From Microvirga roseola (GTDB lineage: Bacteria > Pseudomonadota > Alphaproteobacteria > Rhizobiales > Beijerinckiaceae), in contig NZ_JAJATX010000007.1 of assembly GCF_020866965.1 (NCBI RefSeq), forward strand, positions 62,001 through 126,000: a stretch of 64,000 bases of DNA, read 5' to 3'. The notes under the pieces are model-generated. The model was not told the origin of the DNA. It worked only from the letters and a program-made list of their open reading frames with translations, and ran no database searches. A program made the position numbers and the translations under genes. Below, piece by piece: positions 54,202 through 63,180 of the stretch. Every line of letters starts with the position of its first letter. The stretch's first letter is position 1.

Positions 54202-55755
54202 TCAATCCCCGTTCTCGGGCCCCCTAGCTTGCAGGGCCTGCTCGTACAGCCGCTGCGCGTCATTCCGGAAGGCCTGCCGCGATGCCTGGCGCGAATAGAA
54301 CATGTGGCCGCCCTCGTAAACCTCGAGCGCGATGCGGTTCTCCGGCCCCAGATCGGGAATCTGGTTCAGGAGGAGCTGTGAGGCGAAGTACGGCGTCACC
54401 AGATCCGTGAAGCCGTGGGCCACGAGAACCCGCAGATTGCCGTCGAGGGCCAACGCCTGCCGTAGCTCGCTGAGGCTCTCGGGGGCTGTGCGCCCGCCTC
54501 CCCAGCGCCAGGAGCCGCTGACGGAGCCGTTCAGCAGGTTGTAGCGCCCCTCGGCCTTGTAGTTCAGGGTCCGCGTCAGGTGATCCAGCATGGCGCTGGT
54601 GAGAGGCGCGGTCATGCCTTCGAGAACGGGGTCGTCGAAGCGTGAGAAATAGGCGTCCGGGTTGGGATCGGCGCTTGCCACATTGGTGTCGTAGGCGCTG
54701 ACAACCTCCAGCGTGCCGCGCCGCGCCTCCCGCTGGAAGGCGCGCATGTCGATCCGCCCGGAAAGGCTGCGGGTGAGTTCAGGCGAGAGGCCCGTCAGTT
54801 CGGCCACCCGGCGGCTCACGCGCTCCAGCGCCTCCTTGTCCTGCACCCCGCGCACGAGATCGACGAGATACTCGCCCGAGGCATAGCGTTCGGCGTCCTG
54901 TAGCATCGCCCGCGAGACCGGACCCTTGCGCGACAGGGCTGCGGCCGCAAGCGACGGCAGCCGCGCAGCATCGGCCCAAGGCGCGCTGGGGCTCGACTCG
55001 ATCCAGTCGAAATCGAGAACCGGCGAGACGAGGACGAGGCCGCTGAGCCCGATCCCCTGGTCGCTCTGAAGCTTCTGCGCCAGGAGCGGCCCGCGGAATC
55101 CCCCATAGCTCTCGCCCACGAAGAATTTCGGCGAAACGAGCCTGTTCTTCTCCTTCAGCCAGCGCGTGACGAAGGCAGCAAGGCCGTTGATGTCTCCTTC
55201 GACTGAGTAGAAGCGCTCCCGCGCCTCGCCCCCGGCAACGATCCGGCTATAGCCGGTCCCCGGCGGGTCGATGAAGACGAGGTCCGTGAAATCGAGCCAG
55301 GTCTCAGGATTGGGGATTAGCGCCGCTGGTGCCGAGGGGCTTATGGACGGCCCATCCAGGGGCAGGAGCCAGGGCCCGATGGCAAGAAGATGCAGATAGG
55401 CTGAGGAAGCCCCCGGCCCTCCATTGACGGCGAAGGTGACCGGCCGCGCCCCAGGCTCGGCGCCGTCCCGCGTGTAGGCCACATAGCCGATATCGGCCTG
55501 CGGGTTTCCCTGCTGGTCGGTGAGTGTCAGACTGCCGGCGGTTGCCGTGACCTCCAGCGTCCGACCGGGGAGCTCCAGGGTATGGCGCGTGACGGATTGC
55601 GGCGGCAGCCGCGTCTCCGATTGGGACCGGCGGGCCTCCTGCCTCTCGGTATTCTGCTGCTCGCGACTTCCCTGCTCCTGAGCGCCGGCAGCGAAAGGCA
55701 TGACGAGGGACAGGCACAGGGCTGCATAGAGAGGCAGGCGAAGGGCTCGGATCAT
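54202..55755 (-). CDS. Serine carboxypeptidase-like peptidase (family S10), exported
   Basis: A 517-residue protein with a signal peptide (about 1-25, ALRLPLYAALCLSLVMPFAAGA). Motifs of family S10: NGGPGASSAYLHL at the oxyanion hole, FIDPPGTGYSR, the nucleophile in GESYGGFRGPLLA, and a C-terminal histidine in YEGGHMFYSR. These alpha/beta-hydrolase-fold enzymes remove C-terminal residues. I start at ATG 55755 with GAGGA upstream; ATG 55770 is equally possible. Confidence 0.85.
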   Translation of the reverse strand: MIRALRLPLYAALCLSLVMPFAAGAQEQGSREQQNTERQEARRSQSETRLPPQSVTRHTLELPGRTLEVTATAGSLTLTDQQGNPQADIGYVAYTRDGAEPGARPVTFAVNGGPGASSAYLHLLAIGPWLLPLDGPSISPSAPAALIPNPETWLDFTDLVFIDPPGTGYSRIVAGGEARERFYSVEGDINGLAAFVTRWLKEKNRLVSPKFFVGESYGGFRGPLLAQKLQSDQGIGLSGLVLVSPVLDFDWIESSPSAPWADAARLPSLAAAALSRKGPVSRAMLQDAERYASGEYLVDLVRGVQDKEALERVSRRVAELTGLSPELTRSLSGRIDMRAFQREARRGTLEVVSAYDTNVASADPNPDAYFSRFDDPVLEGMTAPLTSAMLDHLTRTLNYKAEGRYNLLNGSVSGSWRWGGGRTAPESLSELRQALALDGNLRVLVAHGFTDLVTPYFASQLLLNQIPDLGPENRIALEVYEGGHMFYSRQASRQAFRNDAQRLYEQALQARGPENGD

Positions 55756-55825
55756 CGGGGATTTCCTCATGGTCCCCTACAGATGGGGGAGCATGCCCTC
55801 CGGTCCACCCTTCGGGGGCGTTACG

Positions 55826-56278
55826 TCACGCCTTGCGCTGCCAGCGCCCGCGGTCGTCCTGCTGCCAATAGGTTGCATCGTGCCCGCCCGCCTTGACGGC
55901 GCGCCACTGATCGCGGGCAAGGGCGAGCGCCTGGACATCATTGCCGTCGAAGAGGATCGCCAGGCGCTGATAGCTGTCGATGTCCTCCGGCAGGTCGGCC
56001 CCCTCCACAAGGAAGCGGATGGAGGCGCTGTTGGGATTACCGCTGGCGAGCGTAATGAGGATCGGCTGATCCGCCGCATGCGCCTCCCGGTCCGTGCCGT
56101 GCGGCAGGAAACTCTCGTCCGAGAATGTCCAGAGATGATCGTCGAGGGCGGCCATGCGCTCCTCTGTCGTCACCTGCACAACCGCGCGCCAGCCCCGCTC
56201 CAGGGTCTTCTGGAGAAGCGTGGGCAGCACGGCCTCGAGAGGCTGGTGCTGGAGGTGGTAAAAGAGGATTTCCGCCAT
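55826..56278 (-). CDS. holC: DNA polymerase III chi subunit
   Basis: A 150-residue HolC protein: start ILFYHLQHQPLEAVLPTLLQ, KTLERGWRAVV, the conserved DDHLWTFSDESFLPHG and DQPILITLASGNPN. Chi links the clamp loader to single-strand-binding protein. It lies behind a hypothetical gene and pepA, the usual company of holC in Alphaproteobacteria. Confidence 0.9.
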   Translation of the reverse strand: MAEILFYHLQHQPLEAVLPTLLQKTLERGWRAVVQVTTEERMAALDDHLWTFSDESFLPHGTDREAHAADQPILITLASGNPNSASIRFLVEGADLPEDIDSYQRLAILFDGNDVQALALARDQWRAVKAGGHDATYWQQDDRGRWQRKA

Positions 56279-56282
56279 CTCC

Positions 56283-56651
56283 TCAACCGCCCGTGCCGAC
56301 TGTCGCGGCGCAGCGGGCCGTGAGTTCCTTCAGCTCCTGGAAAAGATCCGGATCCGGCGTCTTGAAGTTGGAGCAGGTCTTGCCCTGCCGCCGCTTTTGC
56401 AGGGCGTCCGACAGGCCCTCGCCGAGTTCCGGATGCTCGTAGAGCGGAATCAGGTGATAGGCGACGTAGGCGCGCCCATTCTTGATCCAGATGAACGGCG
56501 ATGTCGGCTTGCCGCGGTAGGGCTTGTTCGCCTCGACGATGTAGCTGTCGGAGGTATCGGCGGTCAGGACGAAAGGACCAGCGGCATAGGGAGCGGCCAG
56601 CTCCCTCAACGCCGCGAAGACCTCTGCCCTGCCGTCCAATCCCTTCGTCAT
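56283..56651 (-). CDS. Hypothetical protein between pepA and holC
   Basis: A 122-residue soluble protein. It contains FVLTADTSDSYIVEANKPYR, FIWIKNGRAYVAYHLIPLYE and a helical end (KTPDPDLFQELKELTARCAA). No family recognised with confidence. It is four bases from holC and nine from pepA, so it is part of their operon. Confidence 0.7.
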   Translation of the reverse strand: MTKGLDGRAEVFAALRELAAPYAAGPFVLTADTSDSYIVEANKPYRGKPTSPFIWIKNGRAYVAYHLIPLYEHPELGEGLSDALQKRRQGKTCSNFKTPDPDLFQELKELTARCAATVGTGG

Positions 56652-56660
56652 GAAGTTACA

Positions 56661-58154
56661 TTACCCTTCGTAATGATCGCGGACAAGCCGGTCGAGGAGG
56701 CGCACGCCCCAGCCCGAGCTCCAGCCCTTGTTGATCTCGTTGTGCGGCGAGCCCATGGCGGTGCCAGCGATATCGAGATGCGCCCAAGGCACGTCGTTTA
56801 CGAAGCGCTGGAGCAGCGCCGCTGCCGTGCTCGAACCGCCATGGCGGCCTGCCGAGTTCTTCATGTCGGCAAACTTGGAGTCGATCATCTTGTCGAATTC
56901 GGGTCCCAGCGGCATGCGCCAGACCCGCTCGCCCGTGGCCTTTCCGGCCGCCGTCAGGCGATCGGAAAGCTCATCGTTGTTCGAGAAGAGGCCGGCATAT
57001 TCCTGCGCCAAAGCCACGAGGATCGCGCCGGTGAGGGTCGCAAGATCGATCATGAACTTGGGCTTGAACCGGTCCTGGATGTACCAGAGCACGTCTGCCA
57101 GCACGAGGCGGCCCTCGGCATCCGTATTGATGATCTCGATGGTTTGGCCGGACATGGTGGTGACGATGTCGCCGGGACGTTGGGCATTGCCGTCCGGCAT
57201 GTTCTCCACGAGACCGATGGCACCCACCACATTGGCCTTCGCCTTACGGCTTGCCAGGGCGTGCATGAGGCCGACCACGCAGGCCGCGCCCGCCATGTCG
57301 CCCTTCATGTCCTCCATGCCCGCGCCCGGCTTGATCGAAATGCCGCCGGAGTCGAAGACGACACCCTTGCCAATGAAGGCGACGGGCTTATCGGCCGCCT
57401 TGCCGCCGTTCCAGCGCATGACGGCGACCCGCGCGCCGCGTACGGAGCCCTGTGCCACGCCGAGAAGGGCATTCATGCCGAGCTTGCGCATGGCCTTCTC
57501 GTCGAGGATCTCGACTTCGACGCCGAGCTTCGTGAGAGCCTCCGCCTTGGCTGCGAACTCGACCGGTCCCAGCACGTTCGGCGGCTCGTTGACGAGGTCG
57601 CGGGCTAGGACCACGCCCTGGAGTACGCCCTCGCGCGCTTTGTAGACCTTCTTCACCGCAGCAGGGTCGGCAACGCTCAGGAGCAGTCGGCCGGCACGAT
57701 TCTTCTTCTCGTCATTGTCCTTCTTGGTCTTGTAGCGGTCGAACTTGTAGCGACGCAGCTGAACACCGAGGGCAATGTCTGCAACCGCATCGGGCGTCAC
57801 CTCGGTCCCGGGCAGATCCAGCACGGCGGTCGCGGTCTTGCCGTTAGCCTTGCCGGCAATCAGACCCCCGAGCTGCACCCAGTCCATCTCAGCCTTGTCC
57901 TTCTCGCCGCCCACCCCGATCACGATGAGCCGGTCGACGGAAAGGCCCGCAGGAACAAGGATGGCCATGGAGGACTTGGCCTTGCCCTTGAAGCTCTCCG
58001 CCGCCGCAGCCTTGGCGATGAGATCCACAGCCTTCGAGCCGATCTGTTTGGCGACCGCCGGCGTCGGTTTGAGGTTTTCTCCCACGAAGACAATGAGATC
58101 CCCCGTCTCGACGCTGCCATGCGCCTGGAACTCGATCTTGTAGCTGTCGGCCAT
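56661..58154 (-). CDS. pepA: Leucyl aminopeptidase (family M17)
   Basis: A 497-residue cytosolic aminopeptidase. The metal-binding and catalytic signature [14 protein letters not shown] is complete, with the first metal lysine/aspartate block [19 protein letters not shown]. The N-terminal half is the macro-like domain. I start at ATG 58154 (MADSYKI) behind AGAGGG. It removes N-terminal residues with two metal ions. First gene of the pepA-hypothetical-holC unit, divergent from lptF as in many Alphaproteobacteria. Confidence 0.92.
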   Translation of the reverse strand: MADSYKIEFQAHGSVETGDLIVFVGENLKPTPAVAKQIGSKAVDLIAKAAAAESFKGKAKSSMAILVPAGLSVDRLIVIGVGGEKDKAEMDWVQLGGLIAGKANGKTATAVLDLPGTEVTPDAVADIALGVQLRRYKFDRYKTKKDNDEKKNRAGRLLLSVADPAAVKKVYKAREGVLQGVVLARDLVNEPPNVLGPVEFAAKAEALTKLGVEVEILDEKAMRKLGMNALLGVAQGSVRGARVAVMRWNGGKAADKPVAFIGKGVVFDSGGISIKPGAGMEDMKGDMAGAACVVGLMHALASRKAKANVVGAIGLVENMPDGNAQRPGDIVTTMSGQTIEIINTDAEGRLVLADVLWYIQDRFKPKFMIDLATLTGAILVALAQEYAGLFSNNDELSDRLTAAGKATGERVWRMPLGPEFDKMIDSKFADMKNSAGRHGGSSTAAALLQRFVNDVPWAHLDIAGTAMGSPHNEINKGWSSGWGVRLLDRLVRDHYEG

Positions 58155-58353
58155 GAAACCCTCTTGATTCAATGCTCTACAGACCGGCTTAGCCGGATGC
58201 GACTTTTGGTGACATACAACAGATTGTGTGCGGGATCACCCAGGCTCTGCCGTGAAAGGGGCATAATCACAGGCTGTTGGGGAGCGGCCGACCTTGTCTG
58301 GGGGCAAGGGACAGGCTACCGAAGGTGACTCGCGCCCGGGGGGCGAAGGGCTC

Positions 58354-59514
58354 ATGACACTTCTCGAACGCTATATTTTAAAGATTGCCTTTACGGCCTT
58401 TGCTGCGTGCCTCATCGCCCTGACCGGGGTTATCTGGATCACGCAGGCTTTGCGCGAGCTCGACCTGCTGACAGGCAAGGGGCAGACGCTCTTCATCTTC
58501 CTGACCGTGACGGGTCTCTCTCTTCCGGCGCTGATCAACGTCATTTCACCAGTCGCCCTGTTCCTCGCCACGATCTACACCCTCAACAAGCTCAACGGCG
58601 ATTCGGAGCTGATCGTCATGAGCGCGGCCGGCATGCCGCCCCGTCGCCTCCTGAGGCCATTTCTTACCTTGGCAGCCTTCATCAGCATCGTGGTGGGGGT
58701 CATCACGATCTACGTCATGCCCGCGAGCTTTCAGGAACTGCGGAACCTCTTCACCAAGATCCGGGCCGACTTCGTGGCGACCATGGCCAAGGAGGGCCAG
58801 TTCATTACCCTGGAGAACGGCATCACGTTCCACTACCGCGAGCGCTCGGGCGATGCTCTTCTCGGAATCTTCATGGAAGATCAGCGAGATAAGGACAAGG
58901 CCATCGTCTATCTTGCCGAGCGCGGCCAGACGGTCGAACAGGATGGTCAAGCCTATCTCGTGCTCGAGAAAGGCAGCGTTCATCGCAAGGAGCCCAACAG
59001 CCGCGACTCGTCCATCGTGGCGTTCGAGCGCTACGCGGTCGACCTCTCGGCGTTCAACCAGGAAGGTGGGGACATCATCTATAAGCCGCGCGAGCGCAAC
59101 ACGACCCAACTTCTCTTCCCGGACAAGGACGAGTTTCTCTACAAGGCGCAGGAAGGCCGCTTCCGGGCCGAACTGCATGAACGGCTTTCATCCTGGCTCT
59201 ATCCGCTCGCCATGATGATGATCGCTTTTGCGGCTCTGGGGGACCCTCGCACCACCCGCCAGGGCCGGGGCTTCGCCATCGCCGTCGCAGTGATCGGCGT
59301 TGTCCTGCTGCGGATTATCGGGTTTGCGGCCTCCAGCGCAGTGGTCAGGTCGGAAGCGGCCGTCATAGGCGTCTATGGCGCGCCGCTGGCTGCCATCGCC
59401 GTCTGTCTAATGCTCATTCTTCAAGGGCCTGCCATGCGGTCCATGAAACTGAAAATCGGCGCGCTCGGGAAAAGCCTGCTTTCCTCCCGCAACCCTGCGC
59501 CTCAAAAGGCCTGA
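58354..59514 (+). CDS. lptF: LPS export permease LptF
   Basis: A 386-residue inner-membrane protein with six spans, three at each end, and a periplasmic beta-jellyroll between (about 120-265). It has the LptF/G pattern LLERYILKIAFTAFAACL, then LPALINVISPVALFLATIYT, then LYPLAMMMIAFAALGDPR. It starts at ATG 58354. With LptG and LptB2 it extracts lipopolysaccharide from the inner membrane. Confidence 0.92.
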   Translation: MTLLERYILKIAFTAFAACLIALTGVIWITQALRELDLLTGKGQTLFIFLTVTGLSLPALINVISPVALFLATIYTLNKLNGDSELIVMSAAGMPPRRLLRPFLTLAAFISIVVGVITIYVMPASFQELRNLFTKIRADFVATMAKEGQFITLENGITFHYRERSGDALLGIFMEDQRDKDKAIVYLAERGQTVEQDGQAYLVLEKGSVHRKEPNSRDSSIVAFERYAVDLSAFNQEGGDIIYKPRERNTTQLLFPDKDEFLYKAQEGRFRAELHERLSSWLYPLAMMMIAFAALGDPRTTRQGRGFAIAVAVIGVVLLRIIGFAASSAVVRSEAAVIGVYGAPLAAIAVCLMLILQGPAMRSMKLKIGALGKSLLSSRNPAPQKA

Positions 59515-59516
59515 CG

Positions 59517-60602
59517 ATGCTGATCGGCCCTACCCTCGGGTTCTACTTCTCCCGGCAGTTCCTGAAGACCATCTTCATGGTCTTCGCGACCGTCTTCGCC
59601 CTCGTCTATACCTTGGACTTCGTGGAGCTCATGCGCCGGGCCGGCGATACGGAAGGCGCGACGGCCGGTCTGATGGCGCAGCTAGCCCTCTTCCGCACCC
59701 CGGCCATTGCCGAGCAGGTCATGCCCTTCGCGGTTCTCTTCGGCAGCATGGCGGCGCTCCTGCAGCTGAGCCGCAAGCTCGAACTCGTGGTCGCCCGAGC
59801 TGCCGGCGTTTCGGCATGGCAGTTCCTTCAGCCGGGCTTGTTCGTAGCCCTGGCCATCGGCATCGGCTCGGTCACGGTCTACAATCCGCTCTCGGCGATC
59901 CTGAAGCAGCGCGCCTCCGACCTGGAAACGAAAGTCTTCTCTGGTGCCTCCCAAAGCCGCGGGAAGGTCATCTGGCTCCGCCAGAAGAGCCAGGACGGGC
60001 AGGCCGTTTTCCGGGCGGCAGGCTCCGTCAGCGGCGCCGCTGCCCTATCAGGCGTGACGGTCTATGCCTTCGACCATTCGGGAGCCTTCACGCAGCGGAT
60101 CGAGGCCAAGGAGGCCACCCTGCATGAGGGCTTCTGGGAGTTGAAGGAGGCCCGGGTCCTCTCCGCAACGGAAGAGCCACGATCCCATGACCGTTATCTG
60201 ATCGCCTCAAGCCTTGAGCCCAGTCAGGTAAGGCAGAGCTTCATCGACCCGGATTCGGTGCCCTTCTGGAGCCTGAAGGACACGATCCAACGCATGGAGC
60301 AGGCTGATATAAATACCACAGCCTACCGCCTTCATTACGACATCCTCCTGGCGCGGCCTCTTCTCTTCATCGCCATGGTTTTCGTGGCCGCATCCGTATC
60401 GTTAAGATTCTTTCGATTCGGCGGCGTCGCGATGATGGTTCTGGGTGGCGTCGCAGCCGGGTTCGTGCTTTATGTCGCCACTGAGCTTATGGCGGAGCTT
60501 GGAGCTTCGGGAATCATCAGCTCGGTCATTGCCGCCTGGTTCCCTGCCGTCGTCGGCAGCCTGTTGGGGACTTTGGCTTTACTATACCAAGAAGACGGTT
60601 GA
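59517..60602 (+). CDS. lptG: LPS export permease LptG
   Basis: A 361-residue partner of LptF with the same architecture: start LGFYFSRQFLKTIFMVFATV, EQVMPFAVLFGSMAALLQLSR, jellyroll (about 130-265) and three C-terminal spans (LLFIAMVFVAASVSLRFFR). It starts two bases after the lptF stop. Confidence 0.92.
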   Translation: MLIGPTLGFYFSRQFLKTIFMVFATVFALVYTLDFVELMRRAGDTEGATAGLMAQLALFRTPAIAEQVMPFAVLFGSMAALLQLSRKLELVVARAAGVSAWQFLQPGLFVALAIGIGSVTVYNPLSAILKQRASDLETKVFSGASQSRGKVIWLRQKSQDGQAVFRAAGSVSGAAALSGVTVYAFDHSGAFTQRIEAKEATLHEGFWELKEARVLSATEEPRSHDRYLIASSLEPSQVRQSFIDPDSVPFWSLKDTIQRMEQADINTTAYRLHYDILLARPLLFIAMVFVAASVSLRFFRFGGVAMMVLGGVAAGFVLYVATELMAELGASGIISSVIAAWFPAVVGSLLGTLALLYQEDG

Positions 60603-60639
60603 TCCGTCCGACGATACGAGCGTGGGGCAAGGAGTGAGG

Positions 60640-63180
60640 ATGAAACGGCTCAAGGCAACGATCGCGACATCTGCGGTCGCGGTGGCTTTGTCCTATGCCG
60701 CCGGGTCCACGCCTGCCCTTGCCCAGTCCCTGAATGAAGCCATCACCTCGCGGGTCCAGTCCTCCTCGGGCCAGGACCGGCTTCTGGTCGATGCTCAGGA
60801 AATCGTCTACGACAACGACAAGAATACGATCTCGGCCTCCGGCGATGTTCAGATGAACTACCAGGGCCGGACCCTGCAGGCCGACCGGGTCATCTATGAT
60901 CGGAATACGGGCCGCGTTTTCGCCGAAGGGAACGCCCGCCTCACCGATGCGAGCGGCACCGTCGCGACGGGCGACCGGTTTGAGCTCACGGACGACTTCC
61001 GGGACGGCTTCATCGATTCTCTAAGGGTCGTTCAATCCACCGTGGATAACGGCCGGCCCGTGACGACGCGTTTCTCCGCTCCGCGCGCAGAGCGCTCTGG
61101 GGGCGAGACCACCGTTTTCGAGAGCGGCACCTACACAGCCTGCGAACCCTGTAAGGACAACCCGGAGAGGCCACCGCTCTGGCAGGTCAAGGCCGCCCGG
61201 ATCATCCACAACAACACCGAGCAGACGATCTATTACGAGGATGCGCGCCTCGAGCTCTTCGGACTGCCTGTCGCTTATCTGCCCTATTTCTGGACTCCGG
61301 ATCCGACCGTCAAACGCAAGACGGGCTTCCTCTCTCCACGCTACGTCTACTCCAATACCCTCGGCTTCGGGTTGGGCGTCCCGTTCTTCTGGGCCATTGC
61401 CCCGAACTACGACCTGACTATCACGCCAACCTATCTCAGCCGTCAGGGCCTCCTTGGCCAAGTCGAATGGCGCCATCGGCTCGAGACCGGTGCCTACAAC
61501 ATCCGTGCGGCCGGTATTTCGCAGCTCGACTCCGATGCATTCCTGGACAGCCCATATGGTCCCGGCGACCGCGAGTTCCGCGGCTCCCTTGAAACGACCG
61601 GTCAGTTCTACATCAACCAGAATTGGAGATGGGGCTGGGATATCGCACTCGTTTCGGACAAGTGGTTCCTGCACAATTACAGCATCCGAAGCGAGAGTCT
61701 TAGCTCACTCTACTTGAAGGAATCGGTGTCGACTCTTTACCTCCAAGGGCAAGGGGACCGGTCCTTCTTTGATCTACGCGGATACTATTTTCAGGGCCTG
61801 TCGACATCCGACTGGCAGAAGCAGCAGCCTATCGTCGCCCCTGTTCTCGACTACAACAAGCGCATTACGCCTTCCGGGATCGGCGGCGAATTCAGCCTCG
61901 ACGTGAACGTAACAAGCCTCTCGCGTGAAGCCGCCCAGTTCGAGTCGACGACCAAGGAACGGCCCACTATCTTCGGCCCCTATGATACCTGCGCTATCTT
62001 CTCGCCCGAATCCTGCATAGTGCGCGGGATCAGCGGTTCGGTATCGCGCGCCTCGGTTCAGGCCTCATGGCGACGCGAATTCATCGACCCTGTTGGCCAA
62101 GTCTGGACTCCTTTCGCCTATGTACGCGCGGACCAGTTCTGGATCGCACCCGATTTTAATGGTTACCAGAACTATGAATTGGCAAACTTCATCGATGGCG
62201 AGGACGATTACCTGTTCCGCGCCACACCGGCCATCGGTCTCGAGTACCGTTTTCCTCTCGTTGCCAGCCTCGGCACCTCGGGCCAGCAGATCCTTGAGCC
62301 TATCGCGCAGATCATCGCGCGCCCGAATGAGACAAGGATCGGTCGTCTTCCTAACGAGGATGCGCAGAGCCTCGTCTTCGATGATACGTCCCTGTTCGAA
62401 TGGGACAAGTTCTCCGGCTACGACCGTGCGGAGGGCGGCGTCCGCGCTAATGTGGGCCTGCAATATACCGTCACTGGTGCGGACGACTTTTATGCCAATG
62501 TGCTGTTCGGACAGTCTTACCAGCTCGCCGGTCGCAACTCTTTCCGCCAGGGCGATCTTGCCAATGTCGGTCTGGAGTCAGGTCTTGAGTCCCGCACATC
62601 GGATTACGTCGGCCGCCTACAGATCTCACCCAACCAGAACTTCTCCTTCGTCACGCGTGCACGCCTCGATCAAGAGGATTTCGGGCTCAGCCGCCTGGAA
62701 GCAGGGTTAGGGGCCAACTTCAATCCACTCGTACCCCTCTCGACTTCTGTGACCTATGCGCGTTACGACGCACAGCCTGAGATTGGTTTCGTTTACCCGC
62801 GAGAAGGCATTCTGACATCGGCGAGATGGGATATTACGCCAAACTGGTACATCTCCGGCTCCATCCTCCTGGATCTTGACCGGTATCTGAGGGCGCGCGA
62901 CACATTCCTGGCGCAGTATACGGCCAACCCGGAGACCGCCGTCTATAACCGTCAGAATTATGCGTCCGTCAGTTCCTTATCCGTCGGCATGGGCTACATT
63001 GACGAGTGTACGACATTCTCGGTCAACTACACGATGACGCCACGGGACGTTGCCGTGTATTCTGGCGAGAAGGATCGGAACCACACCGTTTCACTGCGAC
63101 TCGAATTGCGAACTCTTGGCGAAGCAACGATTTCGCAGAATTTGGATGGTGCCGGCTCCGAAGATGGTGTCGCCAACTAG
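60640..63180 (+). CDS. lptD: LPS-assembly protein LptD
   Basis: An 846-residue outer-membrane protein. Signal peptide about 1-30 (ending TPALAQS), then an OstA/LptA-like jellyroll (about 45-150, VDAQEIVYDNDKNTISASGD), then the large C-terminal barrel. Cysteines occur as CEPC (about residue 170), a pair near 448-457 (DTCAIFSPESC) and one close to the C-terminus (IDECTTF), suited for the disulfides that LptD needs. Start ATG 60640 behind GGAGTGAGG. With LptE it inserts LPS in the outer leaflet. Third gene of the lpt operon. Confidence 0.92.
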   Translation: MKRLKATIATSAVAVALSYAAGSTPALAQSLNEAITSRVQSSSGQDRLLVDAQEIVYDNDKNTISASGDVQMNYQGRTLQADRVIYDRNTGRVFAEGNARLTDASGTVATGDRFELTDDFRDGFIDSLRVVQSTVDNGRPVTTRFSAPRAERSGGETTVFESGTYTACEPCKDNPERPPLWQVKAARIIHNNTEQTIYYEDARLELFGLPVAYLPYFWTPDPTVKRKTGFLSPRYVYSNTLGFGLGVPFFWAIAPNYDLTITPTYLSRQGLLGQVEWRHRLETGAYNIRAAGISQLDSDAFLDSPYGPGDREFRGSLETTGQFYINQNWRWGWDIALVSDKWFLHNYSIRSESLSSLYLKESVSTLYLQGQGDRSFFDLRGYYFQGLSTSDWQKQQPIVAPVLDYNKRITPSGIGGEFSLDVNVTSLSREAAQFESTTKERPTIFGPYDTCAIFSPESCIVRGISGSVSRASVQASWRREFIDPVGQVWTPFAYVRADQFWIAPDFNGYQNYELANFIDGEDDYLFRATPAIGLEYRFPLVASLGTSGQQILEPIAQIIARPNETRIGRLPNEDAQSLVFDDTSLFEWDKFSGYDRAEGGVRANVGLQYTVTGADDFYANVLFGQSYQLAGRNSFRQGDLANVGLESGLESRTSDYVGRLQISPNQNFSFVTRARLDQEDFGLSRLEAGLGANFNPLVPLSTSVTYARYDAQPEIGFVYPREGILTSARWDITPNWYISGSILLDLDRYLRARDTFLAQYTANPETAVYNRQNYASVSSLSVGMGYIDECTTFSVNYTMTPRDVAVYSGEKDRNHTVSLRLELRTLGEATISQNLDGAGSEDGVAN